From Carallia brachiata (lineage: Eukaryota; Streptophyta; Magnoliopsida; Malpighiales; Rhizophoraceae): a stretch of DNA of 64,000 nt. Below, one piece after another: positions 61,236 through 64,000 of the stretch (positions within the stretch are counted from its first letter, which is position 1; every line of letters starts with the position of its first letter). The translations under genes were made by a program, and so were the position numbers. The stretch spans positions 1,337,427-1,401,426 of the forward strand of contig JADCRB010000017.1 of NCBI GenBank assembly GCA_021464245.1. The letters are read 5' to 3'. The notes under the pieces were generated by a model. It made no database searches and had not been told where the DNA came from. It was given only the letters and a program-made list of their open reading frames with translations.

Positions 61236-63239
61236 TATATATGATATTTAAGATTATAGGAACTGAAATATAATTTATAAAAATGTTACTTTAATTCCCA
61301 GCTAAAAAAAAAAAAAAAACCATAATAAGAAACACGAAAACTTCCACTCATAATTATAAAAAAAGAAAAAAGAAAAACAAAACCAATGAAAGTACCCAAC
61401 GTTTCAACATGATGAATACTCGAATAAGGTTCGAGACACTTTAAAAAAATACAAAGGATATAATATGCCAACAATGTGAATATTCTGAATAATGACAAAC
61501 CTTCCTTTGACCTTGTGATGCTTGGAGTATTTGTCGAATTTATCCAATTAATTCCAACCCTCTGATTAAATTTAAATTCGCTGGCTTGTCTGTTTGGCAA
61601 GTAAGTAACTATAACGTTTCCAACCACTTACACTGCTTATGAATTTTGCTGCGAGTCCCATTAGAAAGATATAAAAAATAATTATATAATAGATATAAAA
61701 TGAGTTTAACATCCAAAAAATAATAAAAAAATTTTTTTTTTCAAACTAAACACTAAACATACTTAATATTAATCTAAATCTTGATTTAAAATAAAAAATT
61801 TCAAACAAATTTTTTTTTTGGCTAAAACAATGCTTTATACTTCCTATGACTACTTTATTGCAATTTTTTTAATCTTCTAATTTTTACCTTTAGTACATAG
61901 TAAAATTTTCAATTTTTGAGTTAATTATTAAGTTTGATTATAAATTTGATTTAGAGTCAGGCCCCCCAAAAAATCATTGATTCAGAAATGCACATTATTT
62001 CCTCAAAAAATAGGTTTTAGTCAAAAAACGAAAAAAGAACCTCCTATTTTCACTTTGTTCTTGATCATTAGGAATACTTTTTTTTTGGTGGATAAAGCTG
62101 GGAAATTTTACATTTTGCCATTTTAATTGGTAGTGCTGACAAGTCAAATCCACATTCTCAAATTTTAAAAAATATATTACTGCTTTAGTTTGGTAATTGG
62201 GATGCCAATTTTTTAGACTTTGCCCATTTAGATCGGCATGTATTAGTTTTGGTTAATTTAAATCGAGACATTAATATTTCACCAATTTCAAACAATTGAT
62301 AACCATTGTTAGTAATCCTCCATTTTTGCTTTTGTGGCAATTTAGGCCGACACTTAATGGTTTTAATTGTCGATTTGAGTTATAGTTTTTAATTTTTTTT
62401 CTTTCTGTCTAAGTCGTGAACTTCAAAATTTCGTAAATTTGACTCATGACTCACAAAGTTTTTTAAATCAATTTTATATTGAAAAACATATAATAAATTG
62501 CAAAAAAATAAAAAATATATATAACCTTTTCTCTAGATTATTTAAATTATCATGATTTATCATTTTTTAAAATTAAATAAGAGTTCTAAATAAATTTATT
62601 TTTAAAAAATTGCTGGAGCTGGATTTAACCTTTTCTGCTGCATTTTAGGGAACAAGACGCAGGGATCGGCTGTTGGGTTGTTTGCTTTAAGCAAGAATGG
62701 TCGATGAAATGTGAAAGGAGACTGAAAAAATTAATAAAAAAAAAAAACAAAGAAAGAAAGAAAAAAGAAAGAAAACAAAACGAAGAACAAGAAGGGATGG
62801 CGGGAAAAAATGGAACACAATGTGATAACAGTGCTCAACAAATGCCAATAATCCACCAGGTGGGTCAAGGACAATATCAGTTGTTCATCCCTAAATAGGT
62901 AATCAAATGCTCAGTTGTTCATTCCTATTCATATTCCCAGGTTGGTTGGCGGCCCAATACCCAAATTCTTTAATCGTACTTGTGAAAATGATGAGCAGAG
63001 AGAAGAAATACCATTTTCCGCAAGTACACAACCGATGTGTGTACGTGTGCATATATATGTATATGAAATTTATGGGAAATTGAAATTGCATATCCTAAGT
63101 TTAGGATGTATCTAGGCTTTACATGCTCATATTCCTAAAATTACAAGAAATATCTTATAACTAAACGGCTGTTAGTCAAAATAGACAAAAACTTTTGAAA
63201 AGACATCCTTGCCCTCATGTATAAACCAAAATCAGCAGA
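61236..63239. other. AT-rich intergenic sequence
   Basis: No supported gene; A/T homopolymers throughout (61301-61319, 61730-61740). The minus frame 61286-61627 is largely low complexity, and the Lys-rich plus frame 62704-62898 is A-run driven. Confidence 0.45.
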
Positions 63240-64000
63240 AATTAAGTAGACTAACCCTAGTGCTTCTTCTCGTCTTCCCTCTCTCACTCAACGCTCCATG
63301 AAACCTTACAAAATCTTTTCTCTCTCTCATTCAGCGCTAACAAACCTTGCAAAATGTCTTCTCTCTCTCTCTCTCTTCGTTCTAACACCGGGAACTGTCT
63401 TGTGCGGTGTTAGAAGATAGGAAGTGGGCGGAAAAAGTTTTTAGATCTGTCTGATTTCCATTTTTAGGCTCTCTTCCTTTGTCACTTCCTCTTTGTCCTC
63501 AAATCCCACTATTGGATCTTGATGCAGTTCGTAGCCTCTTGTGGTTTTTCTTGTGGTGGAGACTCCTTGGAATTTCTTCTTCTTCTGGCTATGACTTGAT
63601 GCGGCCATAAAACTTTTTCAAGCTATGCTGGAGAAAGATGTTGTATCCAAGACTATTATGGGTGGTGAGTTTTTTTGTCTTCTAGCTCTTTTTGGTGGTA
63701 TTGAACATGGCAACAACATTTGAAAGAGGAAAAACATCACACAACTCTCCATGGGTTTCTTTTGCTTTTTCTTTTTTCTTTCAAATTTTAAGAAAAGTTC
63801 TGTGAATAGAAAAAAAATTGTCAGAGATTACCGAGAGAGGACGTTAGAAACATTTTTAAAAAAAATCAAACGAAAAGGTCTATTTTAAGGTAACATTAAA
63901 GTATATTTTAGAAAACGTCTCTAACCATTCATTTAAATTCTTTATTCTTTGCCACTTACCAAAGCACTTAAATTTTTTTACGCATTCTGTATTGTTGGAA
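63240..64000 (+). other. CT-rich leader-like sequence, possible 5' end of a gene continuing past the window
   Basis: From 63240 composition changes: CTCTCT-rich (63316-63377), a 50-bp near-duplicate (ACTCAACGCTCCATGAAACCT versus ATTCAGCGCTAACAAACCT), an 11-bp stem (63380-63390 with 63405-63415, loop 14 nt) and then mixed sequence with GTGGTGAGTT-like donor near 63660. This resembles a plant 5' UTR and first intron, but no protein could be identified. Confidence 0.3.

Noticed and set aside
61286..61627. 113-codon minus-strand frame with hydrophobic segments
   Set aside because: Phe-rich stretches come from poly(A) runs on the plus strand; no start context, domain or promoter.
1..64000. CRISPR arrays, operons, phage or organellar insertions
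   Set aside because: No regularly spaced repeats, ribosome-binding-site-led gene strings or plastid/mitochondrial gene sequence were seen; introns and transposons mark nuclear plant DNA.

Overview
This is nuclear genomic DNA from a flowering plant, most likely a eudicot. The evidence is AT-rich intergenic sequence, GT-AG introns up to 2.9 kb, plant-type genes, and abundant LTR retrotransposons, a LINE, SINEs and MITEs. I cannot name the species. Nothing bacterial, organellar or CRISPR-like was seen.

Host genes, left to right: (1) the last four exons of the kinetochore gene NDC80 (+, 3-4172), whose 5' end lies before the window; (2) a short single-exon FHA-domain protein of the plant FHA2 type (-, 28525-29082); (3) a complete ten-exon proline iminopeptidase-like alpha/beta hydrolase (-, 34902-38422), 510 aa, with a plastid-targeting-like N-terminus; (4) a two-exon LEA_2/NHL membrane protein (+, 47218-50896) whose first exon carries three single-base frameshifts; (5) a small unidentified protein with a poly-Glu tract (-, 57977-58388) carrying one frameshift but with good TATA and poly(A) signals. 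These genes are functionally unrelated; no cluster or operon-like logic is evident.

The rest is mostly transposon-derived. At 7046-12209 lies a complete but decayed Copia element (two LTRs, 5-bp target duplication, tRNA-iMet-type primer site, unusual TA...CA LTR ends). At 12771-14249 is the rotten 3' half of a chromodomain-type Ty3/gypsy element, followed by long LTR-derived sequence with internal tandem repeats. Two Tat/Athila-like LTR ends lie near 17.2-18.25 kb and 24.9-26.4 kb. One 1.57-kb solo-LTR family occurs three times (19.8-21.4, 31.85-32.7 and 59.7-61.2 kb); the third copy is split by a Mutator-type MITE with a perfect 9-bp target duplication. At 40371-46620 is a full-length, dead L1-type LINE with a 13-bp target duplication and poly(A), itself hit by a PIF/Harbinger-type MITE. 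A 5'-truncated Copia with its 3' LTR lies at 53.54-56.45 kb. A tRNA-derived SINE with a 17-bp target duplication (23.4-23.63 kb) has a probable relative inside NDC80 intron 2. A hAT-type MITE sits at 58576-59113.

I did not find a convincing undescribed biological system. The most useful observations are the nested transposon chronology, the clustered single-base indels that look like assembly errors or recent pseudogenization, the paired snRNA-type promoter motifs near 39.45-39.54 kb with no recognizable snRNA, and the short FHA2-like gene with a duplicated promoter region.
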